From Cryptomeria japonica (Eukaryota; Streptophyta; Pinopsida; Cupressales; Cupressaceae), in assembly GCF_030272615.1 (NCBI RefSeq), contig NC_081413.1, forward strand, positions 18,736,285 through 18,800,284: a stretch of 64,000 nucleotides of DNA, in the 5' to 3' direction. Position numbers and translations under genes: made by a program. Of this stretch, positions 32,539 through 42,406 are shown one piece after another. The notes beneath the pieces were generated by a model that saw nothing but the letters and a program-made list of their open reading frames with translations, was not told the origin of the DNA and did no database searches. Every line of letters begins with the position of its first letter. Position 1 is the first letter of the stretch.

Positions 32539-33422
32539 AATGGATACTCTATTTTCCTCTTCTTCCATAGGAATGCGTCATAGGTCCTCCATTTCTTCTA
32601 TCTAACATCGAACCCCACCCTCACCCTCACCCTCCCCATCTTGGTAATCATCATCACATACCCTACATCATCTCCCATCAACCCAATCAAGCCAATTACT
32701 CTGTCTACATAGGCACATTGACTCACACACACCTAGACTATCAACAGATACTTTGATCAAGTATCTTCAGGTCTCAACAGGTAATCGATCATAGCACACC
32801 TAGACAACAATAGACATTTATCATAATGACCTAGTCTCAATGGGGCTGCTATGATTCACCACAACCATCCATCACATGCACATACTATCAATTGATCAAC
32901 CAATCAAACACAATCCAACACACAATTACATCAATTGTCTAAGTCTCAATGAGTATTTTGCTTCAAATACCTTGATTTCATCAAGAAATTACATCAATTG
33001 TCTAAGTCACCATTAGGTCACTTTGATTCACTTACTCAGACTTTATCTTGTCCATGTGAACAAATGACATCAACTGTCATGCTCTGACTCGATCGGGGAA
33101 ATTTAACCAATTGCACCAGATTGTCCAATCATTTTGATCAATTATATAGCATCAATAAAAATCGCAACACCACATTTGCACTGTATCTCCTGCATAACCT
33201 ACGGGTACTCACTGGCTTGCCATTTCTCCGTATTCACTCTGTTTTCTTCTATTCTTTCACCGTTATTGCTAATTTCTTTTATTCTACCTCCCCTCCACTT
33301 CCCGTTCTTTTTTGAGAGATTGTCCGATTCTTCAAAAAAACAATCGACCTATCTCTCGAGGGGGCATACCACCCACTAAATTAACTTTTATGGGGCATAT
33401 TTCTTCACACCTATTTTTCTTT
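32539..33422 (+). other. Element A 3' noncoding region, third part
   Basis: No gene is supported. It contains a CACCCT run near 32614, a direct repeat TTACATCAATTGTCTAAGTC (about 32923 and 32986), and GAGAGAT/ATCTCTC arms (33315 and 33350) followed by GAGGGGGCATA, shared with element B. I find no PMD exon, so element A may never have had, or has lost, the antisense gene. Confidence 0.6.
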
Positions 33423-33468
33423 CTTTAAAACGACGTGATAAAACTGCACCGTCTCAAAGAGGGGCAAA
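33423..33468 (+). promoter_or_regulatory. Element A pre-PPT stem-loop and polypurine tract
   Basis: CTTTAAAACG (33423-33432) and CGTCTCAAAG (33450-33459) are imperfectly complementary. AAAGAGGGGCAAA ends at the 3' LTR start TGTAGTCAC (33469). The layout matches B and D. Confidence 0.75.
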
Positions 33469-33986
33469 TGTAGTCACATAAATCTATCCACTTAATTAAA
33501 TGAATATTTAGTATTTATTTGATTATTTAACCATCAATCAATAATTAATTAAATTAATATTTAATTAATTCATCTTAACCCTCTTCTCCTATTAATTAAA
33601 TAAATTATTCAATTTATTTGATTTAATTCACTTAACCAAATTCAAACCATTAATTAAATAAATAAATCATATTTGTTTAATTAAATCTTCTGTCACATTT
33701 AAATAAATTAATATTTATTTAAATCCCCCAAAATCCCATCTCTCACATTTAAATTAATTAAGATTTATTTAAATTACCTTTATCCTCCACCCACTTGCAT
33801 TTTCCTACAAATGCAAGTTGCACAACTATTTTAAATAAATAAATAATTTATTTAAAATCCTATTTATCCTCACCCACTTGAAACCTTTAATGGCTTCCCA
33901 TAAAGTCTTCAAACTCAATGGCTTCCTTCTATAGTCTTCTTAAGTCTTTAATGGTTTCTCTTAAAGTCTTCAAACTTAATGGCTTT
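33469..33986 (+). repeat. Element A 3' LTR, first part
   Basis: It starts TGTAGTCACATAAATC. U3 is a run of about seven AT-rich palindromes, e.g. ATTTAAATAAATT/AATATTTATTTAAAT near 33698-33724, then tandem TTAATGG-TTCCCTTAAAGTCTTC units. Element D interrupts it in one of these units; the LTR resumes at 62877. Confidence 0.8.
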
Positions 33987-35234
33987 TGTAGACACCTAAA
34001 AATGTCTCATTGATCATGTACTAATTATTCCACTAATTGATTAAATAATCTTTATTATTTAATTAATTTAATTAATCTATTTCTTCTAATTTTATATTTC
34101 CTCATAATCTTATTAATTATTCTATTTTCTTATTCTATCATCATTTAATCATTTTAATTATTTTCTAAATGTTAATTAAATATTTATTATTTAATTAATT
34201 ATGATTAATTCCCTAATTTAAATAATCTTTATTATTTAAATAAGTTACTAATTATTCAATTTCTATCTCTAGTTATCTAATCATTCAACCCTCTTCTAAA
34301 TATTAATTATTTAATTAATTGTGATTTAATCCTTTAAATTAAATAATCTTTATTATTTAAATAAATTTCATTTCTAAATAATTAAATAGTTTCTTTAAAT
34401 TATTTAATTAACTAATTAATTCTTCCATTTCCAAATCCCCAAATTCTAATTTCATTTAATTTCATATTCTTCTAATTTCTTCCAAATTCAAATACATGTG
34501 CATGATTTCAAAAACCAAATTGAAAATCAAAGTCAAGTTCTAAATATATTCAAATGCTAAATTGAATTAATAGATTCAATTATTTGAATAGATATCTCAT
34601 GCAAAGATTAAATTAATAATCTAAATCTAAATGCAAGCACATGCTAAATTAATTAATTAAATCATTTATCTCTTCAACTTCTATTTCCATCTTTCAGTTA
34701 GCTTTTTCTAAATTAAGCTTTCTGTGTCATCTTCTTTATTTCCTCCAATCATTCTTTTTCTTCCTTCAATCAGCTTTTTCTCAATCAGTTGACTCAATTA
34801 ATCTATTCAATTTATTGAGTTTCACTCCTAAAATCAATAGTTCAACTATCAATTTTCATTTGAACTCACCTGAGTTCACACCTCTTGATCAATCTGTTTC
34901 ACCTTTCAATCAATCTCATCTAATTTTCTATAAATTGAGCATCCAATCTCCATTTTCAACAATCACGAACTTTGAATCTTTGTGTCACTTGTAGGTTACC
35001 ATCGCAATATCTGAGAGCCATCATACCACAAAGAGGAGAAGAGCAATGGAAGCAATATGCAATCTTGGGATAGGAAGCTTTAATTGATTTCATTCTTAAT
35101 TCCTATTTCTTGATATTGTATCTGTTCATTGTTTAGTTTGTTAGATTTGTTGATTAGATAGGGATTTGTGATTTCGCTTGTGCTTCTAATTGATAGCTTT
35201 GTTTATTTGAAGATGAATTCTAGTATGCGTTACA
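33987..35234 (+). repeat. Element D 5' LTR
   Basis: It runs TGTAGACACC to GTTACA. U3 has about five AT-rich palindromes (34038-34375, e.g. TTAATTAAATATTTATTATTTAATTAAT-like). The TATA box TATAAATT is at 34929-34936. Part near 34998-35080 could read as coding by chance. Confidence 0.9.
34929..34936 (+). promoter_or_regulatory. TATA box of element D promoter
   Basis: TATAAATT in the 5' LTR, about 300 bp before the LTR end; the 3' LTR copy is at 62571-62578. Confidence 0.65.
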
Positions 35235-35256
35235 TTTTGGTGAACCCGACGTGAAC
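35235..35256 (+). promoter_or_regulatory. Element D primer-binding site
   Basis: TTTTGGTGAACCCGACGTG follows the LTR end. TGG pairs with a tRNA CCA end. The sequence differs from element B's site, so a different primer tRNA is likely; I cannot name it. Confidence 0.65.
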
Positions 35257-35362
35257 TAACAGCAATTTAACCCTTTTATGTGTTCTGTGTAATTTTTGCA
35301 GATTGTGCGAATTTTTTATATTTTTTACAGGTTGCACGAATTTTGAGAAAATATTTTCCATC

Positions 35363-35466
35363 ATGCAATCGCATAGACAGAATTATGCATTCGTCCAGAC
35401 AGGGTCACGCAATCGCCCTGTCCCGATCACGCAATCGCCCTTTCTGGGTCAGGCATCCGCAGGGTT
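35363..35466 (+). repeat. CACGCAATCGC motif array, element D leader (first block)
   Basis: Copies include CATGCAATCGCATAGACAG, TTATGCATTCGTCCAGACAG, GTCACGCAATCGCCCTGTC, ATCACGCAATCGCCC and a decayed GGCATCCGC. Spacing is about 23-30 bp. The second block is at 35896-36028, and matching copies in reverse are at 60816-61080. Confidence 0.8.
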
Positions 35467-35580
35467 AATTGTTGTTTTATTTTTCTTCTGTCTGTTATTA
35501 ATTATGTATAATTCTATCCTAAATTTGGTTAATCCAAGATCAAAATTTCTTTTTACTTCAGAATTTGATTAACAAAGTTT

Positions 35581-35835
35581 ATGGCAAGAAAAGTTCAGTT
35601 CAAGATTTGAAGTGCAAGAAGGATGAAACAACAAAGGAGAGAAGCCAAACGATATCAAAAAGTTCTCCAGGTAGAAAAATTGATACAGGATTTAGAAGAA
35701 CAACTGACCGTAGACAGATATAATAGCCTAGTTCTTTCTTATACAGTTAAATATGATCTAATCAATATTGAATAGATGATGAGGGATTTGGCTAGGGCTT
35801 CACAATTGGTTTCGCAGGTTCTTGATCGAGTTTAG
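35581..35835 (+). pseudogene. Small leader ORF between the two motif blocks
   Basis: A frame from ATG 35581 to TAG 35833-35835 is interrupted by TGA (35608) and TAG (35773). The middle part (MKQQRREAKRYQKVLQVEK... LEEQLTVDRY) has a charged, coiled-coil look. I do not recognise it. Extra frames upstream of gag are known in Ogre-type Tat elements, so it may be such a frame, but chance is possible. Confidence 0.35.
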
Positions 35836-35895
35836 TTTTCTTGTATTTTTCTGATTTTTTTGTTGTCTGCATTCTATCACCCAAATGACCTGTTA

Positions 35896-36028
35896 GTGTT
35901 ACGCAATAGAGCAGATAAAGTCACGCATTCACTCTGTCAGATTTACGCATTCGCTCTGTCAGATTCATGCATTCGCTCAGTAAGTATCACATAATCGCTC
36001 ACGTAGTATTACGCAATCACCTCTGTCA
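35896..36028 (+). repeat. CACGCATTCGCTCTGTC motif array, element D leader (second block)
   Basis: Six copies: GTTACGCAATAGAGCAG, GTCACGCATTCACTCTGTC, TTTACGCATTCGCTCTGTC, TTCATGCATTCGCTCAG, ATCACATAATCGCTCACG and ATTACGCAATCACCTCTGTC. Spacing is about 22-25 bp. Confidence 0.85.
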
Positions 36029-37499
36029 AGTTCTCAATTTATGTTTTTTGTTGGTTTATTGTGCTACTAATCTTTTGTTTGCAGCCTGTGGCAGATTCAC
36101 AGAGAGGATTAGATTAGTAATTTTGCATGCACATCTCACAACAGTTAAAATTGACATGCATGGATAATCTCACACTTCAATTTTTAGTGCTTAAAATCAA
36201 CAACAATTAAAAAGGACATGCATGAATAATCTCACACATCATTGTTTCTATTTAAAATGAACATGGGCTAAAATTGACATGTTTGTATCTCACACTTGGT
36301 TTTTGGTGCTTAAAAATCAACAAATGGTTAAAATTGACATGTATGCCTTCATTCTTGGATTTGGTGTTTAAAATTGACATGCACATGCAGATCTAACACC
36401 TAAATTTGGGCTATAAAACGAATGTGAATAAGGCTGCATTAGATTAAATCATTTTTCATTTTCTTAAGGGAAAAGAACTTTTCATTGTGTCTAGGGTGGA
36501 CCTACAGTTGCACTAACTGACTTTCTACCCGCCATCGAGCTTTTGGGAGAAAGAAGGAAGGTGACAATGACATCCAAATTTTCTTTTTGTTCTACGTAGT
36601 GAGGGGTATCTTTGACTGGGGATTTCATCACCCCATAGAGGTACATCAAATTGGGATGCGTTGGGGATATCATCTCTCCCAGCGTACTCTCGAGCTGGTT
36701 TTTTGAGCCGCTATATAAATATACTAGTCAAGCGGCTAGAGTGTTGAGTGAATTAGATGTATGTGGGGGCCTTCCCTGCACCGATAAGCTCAACTAAAGT
36801 CTTAAGTGGCTTGCTCTGAGAATCTATCGTTGGATCGGGATCCCTCAAAACCTAATACTAAGAACCAAATTAGTTGCCAAAAATCCTACATTCAGTGGTT
36901 CTGGGAGTGCGGATCGTACCCCATAGATACCCCTCATGTACCTTACATTATGAGATAGAAATCAATTGGTGATAAGATCTTCGAATCTTTGGGGTAAGAG
37001 AGACTAGCATGCCCGATAAGTGTGTGCTATGGAGTGGAGCCAGTGTTGCCAGACTCTCTATTTGTCCATCTTGTTTCAGTATTTTTCTGTGGGGGCCTCA
37101 CTAAATGGTGTCCACTATCCAGCCTAAGATTGTATTATGTGCTTTTTAATGTATCATTGTGATAGACTAGTATTGAGTCAGTCCCTTGGGCTATTTCAGG
37201 ACCTATCCCACGTATCTCCAAATTTTTTGAGATTGTATGAAAATTGAGTCAGTCAGCTATACAAACCTACCAACCATTGTTTTGATTAAGTAAAAGTAGG
37301 TATTTGAAAGGTACCCGAACCTTGAACAAACTAGGAGAAAGAACTACTAAAAAAAGTGCCTGGTCACTTCAAATAACAAAATGAACCCACCGAAAGGGAT
37401 CAACTTAACACAACATTACATACTAAAGTATCTTGGTACAAATAGCAAAAGGAAAGCATAAAGATAGCAAAGAGACCTAACCAGGGACAACAACAGAAA
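36029..37499 (+). other. Element D leader, repeats and structured block
   Basis: From 36110 to 36430 a loosely repeated phrase (TTAAAATTGACATGCAT with TCTCACACTT) occurs about six times. From 36480 to about 37290 the sequence is less AT-rich and includes the block CCCGATAAGTGTGTGC...GTGGAGCCAGTG near 37012-37044 shared with element B. No gene is supported. The border with the LINE-side gene near 37300-37500 is not visible. Confidence 0.5.
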
Positions 37500-39104
37500 C
37501 TAAATACTATTCATAATTTCCTTAGCGTGAACAACCATTTGTTTCATGTTGTTTGCTAAGGTCTTCAGATCCTCCAACTCATGACCTTCGATGTTGCCTT
37601 TTTTCTTTGTGTTAGCTCTGGTCCTCCTTTCATGCCCTTTCTTGTTTGACTGCTCTTTATCACCATCCTTTTCTACATCATTCTCGAACCTGTTAATAAG
37701 GATGTTCATGTTGTCCACCAAGGATTTGAGGATTTGGAAATTTTGGTCGGCAATCTTCTTTACATTGAGCTCCAACTTGTCAATTCTGGTGCTGAAATCT
37801 TTCATTTTGTTTTCCATTTCCTTAGGATCTCCCATCTAGTTGACCTTTTTCTTCGTTGCCATAATTTTTCCAACCATACATTCAATAGCTTGCGCATTAT
37901 GTAGAACGACCACCAGTTCTTTAACATGTTCCGCCAAGGGCTTGTCACCAACTGTAATTCTTGCAATGGCCTGTGTATCAGTTTTCAAACTGTTAACATC
38001 CTTCACCATAGTAGCGATGGTCTCATAGAAGGCCTTAAAAGTGTCTTTGTCACCATTGTCACTTTTATCCCCTTTTTCCTCCTTATGCAGATTTGTGATA
38101 TTCATGGTCTCCAAAATATCCATCACCGGGTTACCCTCCCCTTCTTTATCCTAACTATCAACCACCTTGTTTTCTTCAGCATCCTCTTCCGATTCAATCT
38201 GAACATGATTGAAGTCGGAATTGCTCCCCTTTTTAATGTTCTTTTTCTGAGCCTTCTTTCCAGTGGTTTTCCCTTTCCTTTTTTAAGCATATTTTTCCTC
38301 AAGGGATTCAGTTGCAGAGTTCGACGTATCAAAGTCCACAATAATCCTCCTCTTCTTGGCCCCAATCCTCTCTTTCTTGCTAGTTTCCTCCGATTCTCCC
38401 TCGGTATCCAAGTCAAAATTAAAACCACTATCCTTACTTTCTATAGTTTCATCTCTAGCATTTTTGCCTTTGATAGGCTTTTCAATGCACTTCCCCTTTA
38501 GCATTTTATAAACCAGGACCATAAGCCCTTGGTGGAGGGCATGATCACCTTTAGGATCCCTCTGGATTTCCTTTATAGTGTGATCCATAGAACATGAAAG
38601 GTAATAGGGAAGGCTAACCCTTTCTCCATGACGAAAATGATTAAGAAGAACGAAGTGATACCCATAGGCCCTGGTAAACCTACCGTCTAAGGTAATGTAT
38701 TCAATAGAATCGAAAAGAACAAACCTCCAAGGCTTGCAAATTCTCTTCGGGGAGTGGTAGGAATTGTCAATTTTGATCATCTTTTGCCTCTCTCCATCCG
38801 TAACTAGAAACTTTTCTATAGCTTTGTCAAATATTCCTCTGTCCCTGTAAAATTTTATACCCTCAGTAGACATCCTCGTGGCCTCAACAATAACCTCTTC
38901 GTTGATATTCATCATCTGTGAACCAATCAAAATTTTTCCATTTTTCCAGTTCTTGATGAAGTAAGAAGTAATTGTGGGGTCTTTCCCACTTAATCATTCC
39001 ATGAAAACATTCATTCCTCCCTGCTGGAGGATATCCCAGACTTCTTCATTCTTTCTCCAGTCCGAGCAGGAAGCAGGTTCAAATCTCTTCTTGTTACCTC
39101 CCAT
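37500..39104 (-). pseudogene. Unknown gene downstream of the LINE, broken
   Basis: A minus-strand frame starts MGGNKKRFEPASCSDWRK at 39104, has a TGA near 38993, and continues with ITSYFIKNWKNGKILI, YRDRGIFDKAIEKFL, YITLDGRFTRAYGYHFVLLNHFRHGERVSLPYYL-type sequence (about 38700-38590). It then becomes Lys/Glu-rich and, after frame changes near 38283 and 38126 and a stop at 37836, ends in a predicted coiled coil (37835-37500). The aromatic middle part resembles uncharacterised repetitive plant proteins I have seen, but I cannot name a family. It begins only about 170 bp after the LINE RNase H stop, on the same strand. Confidence 0.5.
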
Positions 39105-39277
39105 TTTTCCAGCTCCTTCCTTGCAATTCCTTCTCTCGATTTGATCACTTCCCCTCTGGTTTCTGTGGTTATTCTATAAGAGCACCCAGAATCTATGCCA
39201 AGTAATTATGATAAGACACCTATTTAAAAGTTCATTATCTTCAAACGAGCCCTGCATCGAAAAAGGCAGAAAGGTCA

Positions 39278-41610
39278 TTAGAAATAATGATTAAAAGTAC
39301 CACGTTTCCTTGTATAGCTTCGGTCTTGATTGAGCAAGGATTTCATATCACTTGCAACCTCTGTTTCACCATAATTAGTAATGATGTCTCCTGATTGGCA
39401 GGCCAGGTTGGCAGCCCAGTCGGCACAAGAGTTGGCCTCCCTGTAAACATGTGTAAAAACACACATGTCAAACTCTTCGCTAATTTTCCTAGTAGCTTTA
39501 ATAGCATTACTAATAGACCAAGACGGTGGGAATTTCATATTTAAACAGTTGATAATGTTTAAGGAATCTCCTTCACACCAAACTTTAGTGCATTTGGCTT
39601 CCTTGGCAAGGATCATCCCATGATAGGCAACCATGGCTTCGGCTACATGATTGATTTGATTTCCTATGGGAATACATTTAATGATTTTACATATTCCCCA
39701 TTCATCCCTTAGGACCACTCCACATCCAGCAACCCCCGGGTTACCCTTAGAGGCCCCATCAAAATTGATTTTCATCCATCCTCCGGGTGGGTTGATCCAT
39801 CTCACTCCCTCTCTAGGGTTGCTCTGAACACTCTCTTGAGCCTTTAGTCTCCACTTTTTATAGATACATTGATCCTCCTTAGTGTGAGGGTTATCCAAAC
39901 CACCTATGATATTCAGATTTTCCATTATGCTTCTTCTTATTTTTTCAAATACAATTTTAGCCTTAGTAATCTTTTCCCTAAAAATTCTTTCATTTCTCTC
40001 TTTCCAAAGACCCCAACACATGTGGGGTAAAGCAATTTTCCATAATAAGGTTGTGGTTTTGTTTTTTGAAGGATGATGCCAAGACTTGAAAATTTCCTGA
40101 ATCGAATTAGGGAAGCTCCAACTAATATTGAATTGATCCAGACATCTTCCCCAAACATTAGCAGAGAAGGGACAATGGAAGAGCATATGATTTATAGTCT
40201 CCTCATTCTGCTTGCAGAGAATATAGAAACTAGGCATGCTGATACCTCTTTTTCTGATATTCTTAGTAGTTAGAATTTTGTCTTAAAGGGCTATCCAAAA
40301 GAAAATATTGATTTTGGGGATGAGGCCTTTCACCCAAGCTTTGGCCTAGCAAGGACTTTCCATGTTCTTGAACTGTTGATGATATAGAGAAGTCACTGAA
40401 AAAGTACCACTTTCTATGAGTTTCTAAATTATTTGGTCTTCTTCTTCAATCCTCACCATAGAGTTCATAACTTTGTTCAAACTACCTAAAGACTGATCCA
40501 CTTGAGATAAGTCTTTCCACTGTCCATCTTTCCAGTAATCCTCAACCTTGGTTCCAAATCTTTCCTTGCATTGGTTCTGATATCTGTTCCACTTAGGGTT
40601 TCCATTCAAAGGGGAATCCAGAAGCCAAGGGTCCTCCCAAAACTGAATAAGATTCCCTTTCCCCAACTTCCACTTTGTACCTTTGATAATTAAGTGTCTA
40701 GTCCTAGAGACATTTTTCCAAATATTGGAACCAATTGGGATGGTCTCCGCTTTGAGGAAACTTTGAAGATTCGGGCATTGGCTTTTGTATTTGTTCTCCC
40801 ATATTTTTTTCCACTCTCCTTGATTTCTATATCCTCTCCAAATCTGCTTGGCCATGAGGTGATCATTTATGTCTCTTATTCTTCTAAGGCCAAGACCTCC
40901 TTTATTCTTAGGCTTACAGACCTTCTCCCATGCAATTAGGTTCATTCTCTTCTTCTCTTCCACCCTTGTCCATAAGAAGGATCTCTGAATCTTTTCAATG
41001 GCCTCAGCATACTTAGCTGGAATCTTGAACAGACTGATGGCATAGAGGGTGATACTTTGTAGAGTGGATTTAAGTAGTTGGACCTTACCTGCTTGACTAA
41101 GGAGAGCTCCCTTCCATCCAGACATCTTTTTGTGGAATTTATCCACCAAGGCTCCCCAAAAGGTGTCTGGGGGATCAAGGCCTAAGGGGAGCCCCAAGTA
41201 AGAAGTAGGCAGACTACCAATTTGGCCTCCCAGAATGTTACTAATTTTAATCCTCCTTCTCTCCAGGGTATTGATAAAATAAACAAAGCTTTTAGACCAA
41301 TTAATTAACTGACCAGTGGCCTCTCCATAGTTGTCTAAAGCCTTTTTTAGTCTTCTAGAGTCCTTAACAGTGGCTTTTCCTATTATTATAGAGTCATCAA
41401 CAAACTGCTGATGAGAGCATATTTGATCTGCCGATGAAGGATTCAAACCGCAAAACTCCCTTTTCTCAACTAGCTTACCAATACATCTCCCCAAGCATTC
41501 CACCATGATGATGAAGATCACTGGAGATAGAGGATCCCCCTACCTGAGACCTCTTGATGCTTTAAAGAAAGGAGAGGGGGAGCCATTCATTAAAATAGAG
41601 AAAGAAACCA
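39278..41610 (-). pseudogene. L1-type LINE ORF2 fragment: RT C-terminal half, zf-RVT, RNase H
   Basis: Reading starts within the RT domain (about 41605: SILMNGSPSPFF, a stop where Q of QGDPLSP belongs, VIFIIMVECLG), passes the catalytic QFVDDSII near 41400, the LINE-typical YLGLPLG and GLGLRRIRDIN blocks, then the zf-RVT region (EETINHMLFHCPFSANVW near 40190) and an RNase H domain (INFDGASKGNPGVAGCG near 39760, AEAMVAYHGM, CEGDSLNI, SCADWAANLA), ending at 39278. The EN domain and N-terminal RT are missing, so the copy is 5'-truncated, as is usual for LINEs. Stops lie near 40424 and 40240-40400. Confidence 0.87.
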
Positions 41611-41727
41611 AAGAAACAAGTTCTCAGACTTGGAAAATTGTAAAACATTGTCCTACACACGAAGTTACCAAAAACAAAGTCCATTTTGAAACTGATTCCC
41701 AAAACATCCTTATATACTTGTGACCAT

Positions 41728-41945
41728 AGGTAGTCCCATTTACGTCCTCATTATCATTCATAGTCTTTTGCATAGTCCCATTTACATCCTCATTATCATC
41801 CATAGTCTTTTGCATAGTCCCATTTATGTCCTCATTATCATCCATAGTCTTTTGCATATTCCCAGTTACATCCTCATTATCATCCATAGTCTTTTTCATA
41901 GTCCTATTTACATCCTCATTATCATCCATATTGGTTGCATAGTCC
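41728..41945 (+). repeat. Five copies of a 42 bp tandem repeat
   Basis: The unit is TCCCATTTACATCCTCATTA then TCATCCATAGTCTTTTGCATAG, repeated five times with few changes. On the minus strand each unit reads as 14 residues (KTMDDNEDVNGTMQ). It lies between the LINE fragment and the element D pre-gag segment. Its origin is unclear. Confidence 0.85.
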
Positions 41946-42027
41946 ACCATTTATCATATACATCTTCACCTAGACCTCATATAAGTCTAAGTCTATTATC
42001 AGTTATAGGTTCATAGCATGTGCCTTC

Positions 42028-42309
42028 ATGGGTCTCCTAGGTGATGGTTTGCTCCCCTTCGAGCAACCTAATCTAGTTCCAAACGGTGGTCAATGAGAAA
42101 TCATTGATGGTCTAGCTAACTTAGCTTGGGATTTAAGAAGAAGTACACCCCAATATATGGGAGTCATACACGAGATAGATATTGAGTCTAGGATTGCCCA
42201 TACAATTGATAGAGAGATTGAGGTCAAACAACTTCATCAACAAATGGAAAAACTTGCATTAGAGAAAGCTAGAAAGGCTAAAAAGGTCTCACATCAAACT
42301 CCTCAATAG
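42028..42309 (+). pseudogene. Small pre-gag reading frame of element D
   Basis: A frame of 94 codons starts MGLLGDGLLPFEQPN, has one TGA near 42094, and ends with a charged helix (VKQLHQQMEKLALEKARKAKK) at TAG 42307-42309, about 100 bp before gag. It could be a second remnant of an upstream ORF together with 35581-35835. No family is recognised. Confidence 0.35.
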
Positions 42310-42406
42310 AGCATCTAGTATAGTATTGCATACCTCATATTTATGTCTACTATTTAGTGTTAGGTCATCATATTGCATAAAACCATCATCATATAGGCAA
42401 TTTTAG

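Noticed and set aside
33200-33223. Possible antisense first exon in element A (ATGGCAAGCCA followed by GTGAGT on the minus strand)
   Set aside because: No PMD exon or acceptor could be found in the rest of A's 3' region, so a chance match is more likely.
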